Below are positions 36,593 to 49,754 of a stretch of 64,000 bases of DNA, in pieces. Every line of letters begins with the position of its first letter. Position 1 is the stretch's first letter. Under the pieces are notes generated by a model. That model was not told the DNA's origin and did no database searches. It saw only the letters and a list, made by a program, of their open reading frames with translations. The DNA is taken from positions 704,663-768,662 of the forward strand of contig PJRA01000549.1 of NCBI GenBank assembly GCA_016987375.1. Direction: 5' to 3'. Position numbers and translations under genes: made by a program. The stretch comes from Brachionus koreanus. Its lineage: Eukaryota > Rotifera > Eurotatoria > Ploima > Brachionidae.

Positions 36593-36620
36593 ATGCAAAT
36601 TTGCTCTTTTAAATTTGCAT
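36593..36620. promoter_or_regulatory. Inverted pair of POU octamer sites
   Basis: ATGCAAAT (36593-36600) and ATTTGCAT (36613-36620) are the POU/Oct octamer in opposite orientation, within a longer palindrome acaaatgcaaattt/aaatttgcatttgt. The pair sits about 900 bp upstream of the GPCR start. Function is inferred from the motif only. Confidence 0.35.
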
Positions 36621-37497
36621 TTGTTAGTTATCTATTAAACGTTATCTAAATAAACTTTCAAATGTTTAAAAATTTATTCAATTTTTTTTTAATAATTATT
36701 TCTTTTTAAAATTTTTAAGCAATTTTTAGTACAATAGAGAATTTGGCTTAAATGAAAATTCTATTTTTATTTTGTCATTTTTCAAAGAAAATTTTTTTAT
36801 TAATAACATACTTATGATACCGCTGTATCTGTAAAAAAATTAAATTAGTCGTTAAAAAAGGAATATTCATCAAGCATTTTGAAGAAAAAAAAGCTTACTC
36901 CATCAATCTAATTTAATCAAATTTTGATAACTAAGAAATTTATTAAACTGCTTTAGACTTTGTTTAAAAGTATGAAAATCTATTTAATTAAATTAAACAT
37001 TCGAAAGACTTCGTTTGTATTTATATCACATTTCATAGCATTAGATTTAAGTAAAAAAACTGCGAAATAGAATTGTAAATTTTTTCATTTCAATAAAGCG
37101 TTATCTTTATTAGATTAAGACATTTATTTCTATTTAAAAGACTTCTAAAGTTCTCAGCTATTAATCATGCTTAGAACAAGGAAACTTTTAAAACATGATC
37201 ATAAAATACTCTGAAAACAGCGCAATACTTTAAATCGAAACCTACTCCTAGCAGACAATCTTCCAAAATAAACATAAAAATCAAATTTAATTAATAAATT
37301 TCTATTTTTATATTTATGTTTTCCTCATTTTTTTCAATTTGATTAATTGAATTTTATTATTATTTAATAAAAATAATTCACTAATACAATAAAAAAAATT
37401 TTGGCAGAACAATAAATAAATCTTAAAATTTATCTAACAGTTTTTTTTTTCTATTGAATCAACAGGAACAGTACCTAGACGATTAATTTAAATTGCT

Positions 37498-38913
37498 ATG
37501 TTTTTTTTAACACCAACAATCCGTCTAAATTTTTCCGATAATCCTTTGATAAACTGGTCCAATTCAAACTTTGAAGATACCTGCAATAGAGGATATTGGT
37601 CCTGGTGGACAACAAAAATTGGTTTGTTTTTCAAATTTTTAAATTAAAATTATTTTTTTTTTCAATAAAAAGGAGCTTTAATAATCGGTTCAAGTGGAAT
37701 TTTGATAAATATAGTTTGTTTTTGTCTTTTAAATTCCCTAATTTCACTTAAACGTTCATCTTATATATTCTATTTTAAATTTTTATGCATCACGGACAGC
37801 GTTTGTTTAGTGGTTGAATTTATAAAGTCCTTAAATGACTTGCTAATTTATGGAAATTTTAGTTATTTTTACGATCCAAATTATTTTAGTTGTAAACTTT
37901 TGGAATCAATAAAAGCCTCATTTCATTTGACTTCTGCTTGGCTTATATGTGCTTTTTCAATTGAAAGATGTGTAGCAGTAAGTTGTCCACTTTTGATTCG
38001 GCACATATTCAGTGTTGCGCGGACAAAATTTATTTGCTGCTTGATCTTATTCTTTTCGCTCATTTTTCAATCGCTTAGGCTTATAATAATAAAGTCAAAA
38101 TGCTTTAATATGAAAAATATAGAGATTAAAAAATGTCTTTATTCTTTCAAATGTGCATCTTACGAGAATACTGATTCCGATTTATTGATTAAATTCCATT
38201 TTTATATTCACCAACTAATATTTTTGGTACTCTTACCAAGCGTAATTGTAATCACTTGTAATTCAATTGTATTCTATAAAATAATCCAAAGACGTCAGAT
38301 GATTCGATCTGGAAAATTTTATGAATTTAAAATAAATCGTTCAAGAAACCGACTTTCTCAATCAAGTTCATTTAGAAATGAATCTGGAGTGAAACAGTTA
38401 AGAGCAAGCGACAATAATTTATTTTGTTTAATAAATGATGATGAATTAATTTCAATATCGACCACATATGATGAATACTCACAGTCAGCATCTTTGTGTT
38501 CATCAAGAAGCTTTACCGCTTTGGCAAAAATTAAAGCAAGCCACCAGTATAAAAAAGTAGTGAAAAAAAAACGGGAAATTAAGCTGGCTTTTCTGATGTT
38601 ATTTTCATTGTCTTTTCTTGTACTAGTCATACCAGAAGCTTTACTCAAAATTTATTTATTTCATTATTTTGATATAACAGAATTGATTAGTAATTTTGTA
38701 GAAATTCATCTTGGTAATTTAGTGAAAAAATCAGATATCATTTTAGATTTATTTTGCCAAGATTATAGATCATTTAGACTAAATATTTTATTCGATATTT
38801 TTTACATTATAAAATTAATGAATTATTCGGCTAATTTTTTAGTTTATTTAACTCTTACAACTTATTCAAAAGTAAGATTTAAAAGTTTGAATTTTATAAA
38901 CAATCTTTACTAG
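37498..38913 (+). CDS. Rhodopsin-class GPCR, orphan (peptide-receptor style)
   Basis: Seven-TM receptor in two exons, 37498-37621 and 37673-38913 (454 aa). The extracellular N-terminus has sequons (NFSD, NWSN) and Cys. TM1 is [22 protein letters not shown]2 [15 protein letters not shown] (conserved D), TM3 begins at [20 protein letters not shown] with ERC in place of DRY, TM4 [15 protein letters not shown]5 [22 protein letters not shown]6 [20 protein letters not shown] and TM7 [15 protein letters not shown], where NYSANFLVY takes the NPxxY position. The third intracellular loop is long and Ser-rich. FMRFamide/neuropeptide-type receptors are the closest in feel, but no ligand can be assigned. 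Confidence 0.85.
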
Positions 38914-39233
38914 TCGATTTATTCCAAAAATCAGAAATAATTAAAGTTTTGTTTATTTATTTTATTTTAATTCATATTGTAAATTTAATATTTATATTAT
39001 AATTTTTTTTTGTATTCATTTATTTATTTATTTCAAATAAAATTTGATCGGTTTTAAAAAACTTTATTTTGTTTATTAATTATCAATTTTTTTAAGATAG
39101 GAAGTTCTTATTAAAAATTAAATGGTAAATTATAATTTTAGCCATGAATTTGTTTAGTTGGCCGCTAATTTACAATTATTAAGATAAATTTAGATAACTG
39201 ATAGTTGTTGAAATATATTTTTTTGAATCTTGG

Positions 39234-39380
39234 CACTCAAAAGACCGATGATTTTTGAAACTTTTTTTATTTTATATACATTAAAAAGAATACATCATAT
39301 TCCCCTAAAACTTTTTGAATCTGCTACAATAAATAAATATTTTAGAATAAAATTGAACTTTTGGTGATCTAATGAATTTA
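39234..39380 (+). mobile_element. Truncated piggyBac-like MITE copy
   Basis: Starts CACTCAAAAGACCGATG, like the left end at 31119. It stays alignable inside: gctacaataaataaatattt here against ttacgatgaataaatctttt at 31177. The TTAA is mutated (cttgg) and no right end is found, so it is a decayed copy. Confidence 0.55.
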
Positions 39381-39904
39381 TTTGCAGAAGTAATTTGCTT
39401 TGTCCATCTTTTTAAATTGATTTAATCCGAAATTCTTTGTATTATGATTCTTTTTTCAAAACGGATATTTTGATATTCTTAAGGTGGAATCAATTACTGA
39501 TTTACAAAATTTCCATGATTTATTACCTCAAATGAAAGCCTAATTTTGAAAATAAGGATGGTAATTTAATATTGATTTTAGGATTGAGCAATATCTTTTT
39601 CTGTGAATGAAAGGATCTTTCAAATTTCGGTTATCAAACTTTAGAAAAAAATATCACTTGTTTTGTCCAATTTTTTTTAAATTTTCTTTAAACTAAATAT
39701 TTTTTTAAAATAAGAATTAAAAAATTTTCTAAAAAAACCTTTTTTTTAACAATTTATTTTAAACTTTTTTGAAGACTTTGAATCGATAATTTAAAATAAA
39801 ATTGAGTTAACATTTTTTAAATCAAATTTTGAAAACAATGCTGGAAATTAACTAGTTTTATAGAATCATCTGATATCAATTGATATCTTTTTTTGCCGCT
39901 TCCT

Positions 39905-40140
39905 TTATTATTAGTTGATATTAGGCATTGATCATTTTTCAATTTGTTCGTTTGGCTCAAGAATTTTAAATGCACAATTTAATTGCATTGCAGTTTACAT
40001 AATCTTTTGAATTTTAAAAATTTGATTTTTAAAAAACTCAAATATTCAGTGCAATTAAATTGTGCATTTAAAATAGATAAGCAATAAGAGAAAATTGAAA
40101 AATGATCAAAAATTTTACTTTGTCTGATATTCACTAATAT
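39905..40140. repeat. Long imperfect inverted repeat (foldback)
   Basis: The innermost 27 bp match 26/27: 39964-39990 (tttaaatgcacaatttaatt…) against 40047-40073 (…aattaaattgtgcatttaaa). Outward, tgatcatttttcaattt (about 39928) mirrors aaattgaaaaatgatca (about 40090), and tagttgatattag mirrors ctgatattcacta. Arms reach about 85-90 bp around a 56-bp centre. It may be a foldback or MITE-type element. Confidence 0.7.
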
Positions 40141-40886
40141 TTGTAATAATAATAACTAACTTAAATTTGAAAATATTTATTTAAATTTCAGTCAAAATTT
40201 TAATTTAGTTGGTTTCGAATAGCGAAATAACATTTTTAGCCTTCATAGGTAAATTCCCAATTTCTAAAAAGTTTTTCTCAACCAGAATGAATTCAAAAAT
40301 TTCATCTTTAAATGATGATAATCAAGTTTTAGAATTATTGGCTTTGTAAAGTTCACTTTTTATTTTGAACATTCCTAGAGGCCCCCATTTCTCAATCTGA
40401 CTTAACTGAATCTAAGAGCTCTTTTTAGTTTCATTTTTGAAAGTGCTTTTTTTTACATATAGATAAATTAAATCGTTAAATTTTTAAGTTTTGTTTTACT
40501 AATATTAGTTGAAATCAATTGATATTAACTAATATTATCTTATCTGATATCTGATGATATGATGCTACATTTGCGGAGTAATTTAAGTTATAAAATTTTT
40601 TTAAAGATATTTTTGACAAAAATGTTTATTCAAAAAAGAAAATAAAAATTAGAAACATTCAATTTAGTTAAATTTTAATATCCAAAATTTTCAGTAAAAA
40701 TCACAAAACTGAATAATAGATTTTTCTTCTGACAAAATGAAATTCAATATCTTGCTTTATTCATATTCTACTCATTCATTCAAAAATTATTATTAGTAGT
40801 AGAATACTTTTGATATATTTAGAGATAGGATAATGTACGGTTCTGTAAAAAATTGAAATATACAGATTATTTTAGAAAAATTCAAA

Positions 40887-43393
40887 CTATTTGTTTAGTT
40901 TTAAACTAGATTTAGAATATTCATAATTTTTAAAAAAATCACTTATTGGTCTTATGTTTGAATTTTCAGTTTGATTTCGAGTTTTGTTTGTATTTTTTTT
41001 ATTATTTTTTATATTTTGATTGCACTTTGTCACAACAACATTCGAAGTACTTAATTTTTGTATGTCTTCAATTATCGATTTTCCTTTCTGTTTATTCGGT
41101 GAATTAAGTTCATGATTAACTAGTAAGACCTCAATTTTTTCTTTTTCAATTGGGATAATTTTATCAGCATTTTCCGTTTCAGTTGAATTTTTTGAATATT
41201 TATTTGTCTTTTTAGCTGAAAATTTGCTCAAAAGATTTAAAGATGAACAAGTTTTTTCCTTATTTTGACAATTTTCGTCAAAACTGAAAGATTTTTCGGT
41301 AACAATAGGAGAATTTAATATTTCTAATTTTAAATTTTTTTCATATTTAAAATCAGTCTCAAGACTAAAGTGAAAATAAATTATAAAAATTAATGATTAA
41401 TTAATTAATTATTAATACCTTTCTAGAATTGAAATAGCTTTATTCGTAGGGCTTTTGTTTTCCTCATCTTGGCTTAGCTTATCCAACAATTGACTGGATT
41501 TATTGATTATTGGAGATCCAATGCAATTTGATGCAGGTGCCGAATTTGATGAAAAATATCCGCTTGATTCACTCGATGATTCAATTTCAGTATTTTGTAG
41601 CTTGGTTGACGAATAATCATCCAATAAGCAGTCCAAATCGACTCTAATATCATTCATCTTTATACGCTTTTTGTTCTCTTTACCTTCTTCAGATTCGAAT
41701 ATTTCTATATTCGTCTCTAAATTTTCTAATTTTCTTTTATTTTTATTATTTGCTGAGTTTTCAGTTAGAAGTGGCTTAGAGCTGATTGTCTTGGACATTC
41801 CATTTGTGCTCGATAAGTTTGCCATGTCTTTTTTAGCTATTAATTTTGAAAATGGATTAGAGTTTTCAAATGTCGAATAGCTTTTTGACCAGATGCTTTT
41901 CATATGTGCTGGTGGATTATTTGCATATTTGGCTGGAGGCTTATACTAAAAATTTATTAAATTATTTAATTCTTTAGCTAAGTTTTTTAGTTATCATGTC
42001 TACATTCCAATTGTCCGGATTGAAATCATTGACTTTTTCTCTTGTGTTAACATCAATATTTCCAAAAGAGTGTTGAATGGAAAGAACTTGATCATAGAAA
42101 CTTGTTTTGAAAATTATTAGAAGCTATAGTTTTTTCAAATAACCAATATTTACAATCCAGCATAGGAAACATCTTCATTAGGTTCGATTTCAGGGCCATA
42201 TGTGTGCAATGAGACCAATTTTCTCTTAAGCGGATCAAAAACTATTTGATATTTAAATGTTTTATCAGCTTTTTTAAAGCTCTCTATGTATTCATTTGTA
42301 ATAATCAAATTTGGCATTTTTAGTACTTTTGGCATTTGTTTTAATATCTGAAATTTTTTTTTAATATTATGGAATTAAATTAAGTTAAAACAAAATTACA
42401 TAATCTATATCTGGCTTAGTGATAGATTTGAGTAATTTTTTGGCTTTACCTAGACCGATGCCGGGTAAATTTTCCAAGTAATCGCAGCCACTTAGAATAC
42501 ACATCCATCTAAATCGTTCGAAATTGTTTGCTGAATCAAATTGAGTTATTGATATGATTTTCTCTTTCTGGACCAATTGACCAAAACCGTTAATATCCAG
42601 TTTGTACATTATCTTATATACGTTATAGTGAAATTTTTCATTTCTAAAAATTTTTTTTTGTTTACTTTCTCGCATCCGAATAAAATCAGATCTGAGTCTT
42701 CGGTAATGATAATTTGAGCTACATCAATCTTATTCAAATAAGCTAATTGAGCGTCAGCTTCATACGGAGCAACTAAAACATCAACACCTAGCTTGTGCAA
42801 TGCCTATATACAAAATATTCAAACTTTGTTTAATTTTTTTGGTTTTCAAAAAAAATACTTTTATAACTTCTAAAGCCATTTTAGGTGTACATTCAATGCA
42901 TCGTTGAAAAAATTCTCTAGCTTCATTTTTTCGTCCTTCGGCCAAACATTGGGCTGCTTTTTTTCTATACATTTCTTTGGATCTTAAGAAAAAATGATTT
43001 CAAATCAAAATCATTTTTAACAATTCATATAGTGAATTTTTCTTATACAATTCCTACTCTTTTCTCTTTAATTCAGTTCCTTTTTTACTGGGTAGACAAC
43101 TTCCATCAAATATCATAATTGGTTTAATTCCCCATTCAAGTAACTTGTGAACATATTTAAGAACATATTTTACATGACTTTAATTGCTTTACTATAAAGA
43201 GTGGTCATTTTAAAATTGTCAATCAAAATTACCCATCAGCTGGTTGACCGAGTGCTAGTTGCTCGGCGCAGCTGAATGCGCCACGATAAATCCAGCAATA
43301 TGTATCAACAGCAACTGTAGCGCCTTCAAACTGTTTTATATTTACATTGCTAGATGCTTCTTTTAAAAACGGTAATAGACCAGAGATGCCCAT
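40887..43393 (-). CDS. EXO1: Exonuclease 1
   Basis: 5'-3' exonuclease/flap endonuclease of the Rad2/XPG family, acting in mismatch repair and DNA end resection. Nine exons on the - strand: 43393-43233, 43177-43058, 42982-42859, 42803-42666, 42612-42400, 42347-42154, 42100-42004, 41945-41419 and 41364-40887; 683 aa (human 846). Nuclease blocks: [111 protein letters not shown] and VSYAG. All metal-binding acidic residues are present. The C-terminal half is Ser/Lys/Asn-rich and disordered, shorter than in vertebrates, with a terminal ISDFFKNY that resembles part of a PCNA-binding box. Confidence 0.94.
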
Positions 43394-46300
43394 CGGACGA
43401 GATTATTTAATTAAGCAAGTTGAATTTTTAAAATTTTATTTAGAAATTTTTGAATTTAAATCATCATAAAATTTACATTGTAATAAAAACCTTAACCTTT
43501 TTTCACAATGTTCAATTTTTAAGTGTGTTTTCAATTTTCAAAATATATCATAAAATACCGTTTTTATTCTCTTCATTAAATTTTGAACCAAATTTGAACC
43601 TAGTTTTTTTTTTTTGTATTTTTATTCTCAACTTCAATAAAATCGATTTCATTAGTTTAGTTTTTGTATTTAATGTTCATTAAATGGTTTTAGTCAACTA
43701 TAGAATATAATCTTTTAAAAAACAAACTTAGCTGACCTATTTGTTTGTAAATTTTAATTAATATTCTAGTATTGTGGCAAGAACCAAATTTGAATTAATG
43801 AGAAAAATCAGAGCCAGTTAATTACCAAAAAGTATATACAATTTTTTTCTTTTTTTCTTTCAATTCAGATACTATTATAAATTATATTCAAGTATTTTAG
43901 GCAAAATATTGAATTGATTTTTGTAAAAATTTGAATTGGAAAATATCAAGACTTGGTCAAAATAACAATAATTTTGGTTATTAGAGGGATTTATTTTACT
44001 TAAAGTTAAAATGCTTGTAAGTTTAAACCATATGATTAAGATTAACATGTTCTGTTTAATATTCAAAGAAATTTAGCAATATTCAATCTTATCAGTCTAA
44101 AAAATTTCAATAAAGCAGGAGTTGTTTTTAAAAAAAAGCCGATTAGAAGCCTTTATTATCGAAAATATCGATCCTGGAAAAAATTAGCTTTTAAGCTAAT
44201 CTAGATGACAAAATAATGAGTAAGATAAGCTATAAGACTAATTCAAATTTGTATCTTATGAGTGTAAGTGTTTACTTACAGTCTGGACTATAACTTCTAA
44301 GCAAAAAAAGCAAAAATAGACTCAAGTGTTTTGTATCTCACAAAATAAATTTAAAAGAAATTTTTAATGTTTCTTTAAAGTTTATATTTTAGATTTTATT
44401 TTAATTAATAAAATCTTCAAGTTGTTTTTTTTTCTTATCAAAGTTTTTTTTTCAGTTTCAACAACAACCTAAATCAATTTGAGTCTTAGAAAATTATGTT
44501 ACAAGAACTCAAACAAAGTTAAGCTAATTTCAATATAAACAAAAACTTGTTTTGAGAGTTTGAATATTCCAAAGAATTTGACAAATTTAATTACTCTTCC
44601 CAAAATAATAATTAGTTTATTATAGATTTTTCAATAAGTTTATTTGCCAAAATACGTTATTTATTTCTGGTTATTCTAAAAATAATCAACTATCCCTTTC
44701 TTCTTATTAATTTAGCTTAAATAAAAATTTGATTAAAAAGAATTTTTTTCGAATGAAAAATAGATTATTGAATGATAATTTAAATATCTCTTTTTATGAA
44801 TTATGAAGCTTAGAATATTCAAATTAGGCTTTATGTTTATCCTTTTTAGCTCAACTTTCTTTGATATTTCGATTTAAAAATCAATTCTCAAAGAAAAAAT
44901 TCAAAAATCTAAATTGGTTCAATTGAGTCCTCTGCTCTGTATTTTTATTTCAAATAAAATTTTTAAGAATTCTTAATTTCAAGTCAGTCAAAATTTATCG
45001 TTTGAATGAAAAGACAGGATCAACTTGAAAACAAACAACAAAAACAACAACAAAAAGCTAGAATAAAATTTTGATATAATTGGATCATGTTTTGTTTAAT
45101 ATCTGTTTTATGTCAAAATTTTGTTTAATTAAATCTTTTCAAGTAAAAAGCCTATTCACCAAATTCAAAAACAAAAACAGGTCTTAAGTAGCTTGATATT
45201 CAAGTAAGAATAGAACTTTAAAATTTTTCTTAATTTTTAAAACTCAAATTTTTGCTAACTACGTAAATGAAATGAGTAACCGCTATCAATTGCTTATATA
45301 ATACAAAAACAAATTTAAATGAAAATTCGATTAGTTTTACTAATTTTTTTTGTTTGCTAATGAAAAAAATATTTGTACCCAAAATTAATTTCTATTTTTT
45401 TATTTATCTTATATTCACTTATTTCATTTAGTTATTTTTGTGATTAAAAACGTAAATAAATATGCTCGGATACTCGGATATAGAGTTATTTCATTTTCAT
45501 GTTTGTTAATAATAGGCTTAGTTTACAATTTCTATTCTCCATTTCATTAACTTGAATTTATTTGAACAAACATTCCAACACGAAATATCCTATCTCTAAA
45601 AAGCAAGTTATCTTTTTCCATGTCAAAGTTAATCACATAATTAAGCTCATTTTTTACTTACTAGTGACTAATATTCGACCTCAATTTGGATTTAGCTGAC
45701 GGTTTAGGCTTAATAAATGAATAGGGGCTGGCGAATTTCGATGATTAAGAACTTAATAATATCTGGTTAACCTAGATTATTTGATCAGGATATGTTTTTG
45801 ATTGATAGAAAATTCCGGTCAGACTATGTTTTGGCCGGAATTAACTGTAATTTATGATAAAAATCCGTTTTTCGAGTTAATTCACATGAAGCTTTTTAAT
45901 CACTCAATGAAAATCAATAATTTTAAATTAGACTAATTACATATCTAGATTAACTTTCAGCTAGATGCCATAAAAAAGATATTGGTGTTGGGATTCACAA
46001 AATTTAAGCAACTAATTTTGTATATTTTTAACTTAAAATAAAAGTTTTATTACGTTTTTTCCAGGCTTATTTAGTTATTAGTACAGAAAAATTAATCCTT
46101 CAAAAAAAACTTATATTTTATAATCAGCTAAATGTTTTTATTATTAAAATTGCCAATCAGTTGTAAGATAATCAAGCTAATTTGATTTTGGATTAACTTG
46201 ATACTTTAAAATTAGGTGGCTTAGCGTTTTTCAGCATGTGAACGATGCACATCTTTCTCAGAACATGCTTAAAAACAATAATACAATAATTTCAAATCAG

Positions 46301-49300
46301 TATGCATAGCTAAAAATGTATTCTTGTTGGCAAAAGAAAATAGTCAATGGTTAAATTTGAAAGTAATGATAACTTTCTAATTGGGAAATGATTAAGACTA
46401 GCAGGCTTCAGCAAAAATTAAATTACTCTTAATTTATAATAGAAATAAGCTTTTATTATGGCAAAAATATATGTTATTTTTAATTCGTTCAAAAAATTTA
46501 TCTTATTGTGTAAATTTTCAATCAATAAATAATTTTGATAAGTTGCATAACTTTGAATATAACGCTAAATAGGACTAGTTAATCAGCTGCTATAAATAAA
46601 ATCTCATTAGACATTTGTACTTAAGGCTTAGTTTTTGTATTAATTTTTTTTTATCGGAATTTTTGAATGAATAATTTAAGCTGAGATTAGATTTCATGCA
46701 TCTGAACACATCAAAGAATCAGTTGAATTAGAACAATGTAAATATATCTTATCTGCTAGACTATCAGTCTTTATCAGTCTTTTGGTTATCGTTAGACCGC
46801 GATTCAGTAAATTTAATCCAAAAGATAGACTCAAGATATATTCTTTGCTCATTAAAAAGCGAGATAAAACACGTATATAACTCTATGGTAAAAAAAAAAA
46901 AACCGAAAGGTAGTTGACATACTTCTTGGGTGCTCAAGATCAAAATCAATATTATTAAAAAAGATTTTTAATTATAAAACTCTTTCGATTTAAAATGCAA
47001 TTAATACTAAATCCGGAAGGAAATCAATAATTTTTTCTCTAAAGGAAGCAATCAAATAATAGCCTTTATTGAAATTAGTTCTCTTTTTTTTTAATTATTT
47101 ATTTGATTTGAGTCAGTGGACATAGATTTTTGCAGCCATGAAACGAAATCAATAAATCACCTAACTTAGTTCAATTGTGGCTTAAGGGAGGACTAGCTTG
47201 GCTTTTTCATTAATTAATTTTGTTTACCAAAGATCAGATTTTAATTTCGAAAAAATATTTCCTATCTTTATTTAAGTAAAAGGGCTTAATCGCTTATTAG
47301 AGAGGTTAATTATTCCTTTTTATTAACTAGAAAAATATTTCTTAATTTAGAACTTATACTTTTACACTTAGTTACATGCAATTGAAATTTAAAAATTGTT
47401 TTAGTAAAGAAAATAGTCTTACTTTAATCGACTATCGTATTCTGTACGCAAGGTAAAAAAAATGACTACAACAAAAATTTTTTTTTTATTTAAAATTTTT
47501 TCTAAAAGAATATTTTTTAATCCTGTTTACAATTAAACCATCTTCAAAAAATATTTTATTAAACTTTTTTAAAAATTTTTCAATTATATGAAAAATGAAA
47601 TTAATTTATAAAGTAAAATTTATTAATTTAAAAATTAAATTTTTGTTTATTTAAATATTAGTTTTATTATTCTGCAATCCTATAAATAATATTAGTAAAA
47701 CTAGAAAAATCAGTTTTTCAGGTAAAGATAGTTCAAATGTACTAACATTTTATGATTCATTTTAATACGAATAAATTAATACTAGATTTTTTAAATCGAA
47801 TTTCTAGTAATTTCTAGTTTAAATCAGAGTTTATTTAGAGCCATTTGATTATTAAAATCAAAATAAATTTAAATTTAAAAATGATTTATTTTCATTTTAA
47901 TATTCGGTTTTAATTATAAATGATTAATCAAGATCTAGGTTTATATTTTTGAACGGAGCCCTGAGCAACTGATAGCCGATTGTATTTGAATCGAGGCAAT
48001 TTTTAATGCATATCTATATTTAATTAATATGAACCAAGTATTTCAAATTAACATCTTATATTTTAATTAAACGCTTTCAAACGAGAAATTTCTATATCTC
48101 AATTAATCTTTTTCATTTTTGTTTTGCTTTCCCTTGCAGGCAATTAATTTCAATTTAATAATTGACTAATCAAATGGTTTACATTTTGACTAGATTTTAA
48201 AATTTAACAAAAATGACCTTTAACTATAAATTATTATTTTTGATTGAGACCAAAGATATGATATTGGTCTTGTTAATTATTTTTATTTTAAAACTTTTTT
48301 TTAGACTGGTAAAGCCATCATGTTTTGATGTTTGAATATATTTATTTATGTATTATAGCTAATTTATTATTATTCATGTTGGTCTCCAAGTTTAATTCAA
48401 AATAAGTTTCAAATGCACTACATTATAGGTAATTTGTTTGAGAAATTAGTTTTACTGATCAATCTAGCATCTCTGTCTAATTCAATATTTTATATATTTG
48501 CACTGAAAATGACATAATTGATATCATTCTATAATCAATAGGTCAATATTCAGTTTCAGACATATTCACCAATATATAATTCAATCGATAATATACCATT
48601 TTAATTGTTTGGAATATGTCTAAATTAGATTATTTTTTAATAGCTTTTTAGTAAACAAAAAATACAACTTAAAATATTTTTATTTAAAAAAGCATTTTTT
48701 ATTAAAGCGGTGAATATAAAACAAAGATAAACAAGACTGAATATCGAAGTATTATAAGCAAATTTTTTCTATTTTTAAGAGCACACTTAAAATAGCTAAT
48801 GACAATTGTGAATTTATTTCGGACACAAAAATTAAGATAAATTAATAAATTTTGTTAAAATTAGTTTCTTACTGATCTCGATTTGTGTGCTAAATTAGTA
48901 ATTAGCTCTTTCGTACAGACAGGAAATTAAATAACAAACGAATGAACAAAGGTTACCATTTAAATATCTATTTTTGGACAATTTAGCTAATAATAAATTA
49001 TCAAATTGTTGTATTTAATTCAGTAAAAAATAAATATATTAATTTTTTTCTTAAAAACTTTGTTTATCTAATTGAAATTTTAAACTTTCGGAATTTTGAT
49101 TTCTAAATTAAAATAGATAAAAAGAAAAAGTTGCTTGAGGAAAAACAAAGGGATATATTTATTATGCATATGTTTCGTATCATGCTTAATTAATAAGATT
49201 AAGAGAAGTCAGGCTACTGGGTAGCTCGAGCTTAAATGAAACACAAATTTTACGTTTGAGTTAATTCTAATAATATTTAAGAATTACAATGCTATATTTA

Positions 49301-49754
49301 ATAAAAATTACGTTCGACGAGAGAAAAAAACGCTGGCCTCTGCGCTATAAGCATATTTTTATCATAATTAGATTGAGATGCCCAAACTAATTCTAACAAT
49401 TTAAAGCCAGCCACAAACTGAAGCTCAAAATAAAATACCGGAATATTTAATTCTAATTTATGTTAATTTGTAACTAAAGAATGAAAATCAAAAAAAAATA
49501 AAAGAAAACAAGAAATTAGTAAACTAGTGAAATATTTTTTTTCAATTAATTATTTCTATGAAAGTAGATAGCATAAAATTTGTCACTTTGGACAGTGAAG
49601 CGAAGTAAATAACTAAAATAACTAACAACAAATTAAAGAATAAAAATTTTGTGTTCAGCTTAACACAAACATAATTTTGTTTAATTCTATTTAGATATTT
49701 TAAATGCTTTTATGTAATACAGTCAAAATTTTGTTTCCTTGCTAAATAAACACA
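43394..49754. other. 6.4-kb AT-rich region with no supported gene
   Basis: Between divergent EXO1 and DIP2. I see only short chance frames, many small hairpins (for example attagcttttaagctaat near 44187) and A/T runs. Complexity rises at 49140-49740, just before the DIP2 ATG (tcaggctactgggtagctcg; gctggcctctgcgctataag), which may be promoter or 5' UTR. Distal regulatory DNA or non-coding first exons of DIP2 are possible. Confidence 0.5.

Larger units (their letters stand above)
36199..37497. other. Intergenic region CPSF2/GPCR with hairpins
   Basis: AT-rich spacer. It holds a perfect 14-bp inverted repeat (36367-36407), a pair of inverted octamer sites (36593-36620) and otherwise no gene signal. 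Confidence 0.5.
38914..40886. other. Repeat-rich region between convergent GPCR and EXO1
   Basis: Convergent 3' ends flank about 2 kb of AT-rich repeats: a truncated piggyBac-like copy at 39234-39380, a long foldback at 39905-40140, and further TGATATCA motifs near 40505-40560. No gene is seen. Confidence 0.55.

Noticed and set aside
46764..46949. 61-codon - strand frame in the gene-free region
   Set aside because: Short, no motif, no splice partners; consistent with chance.
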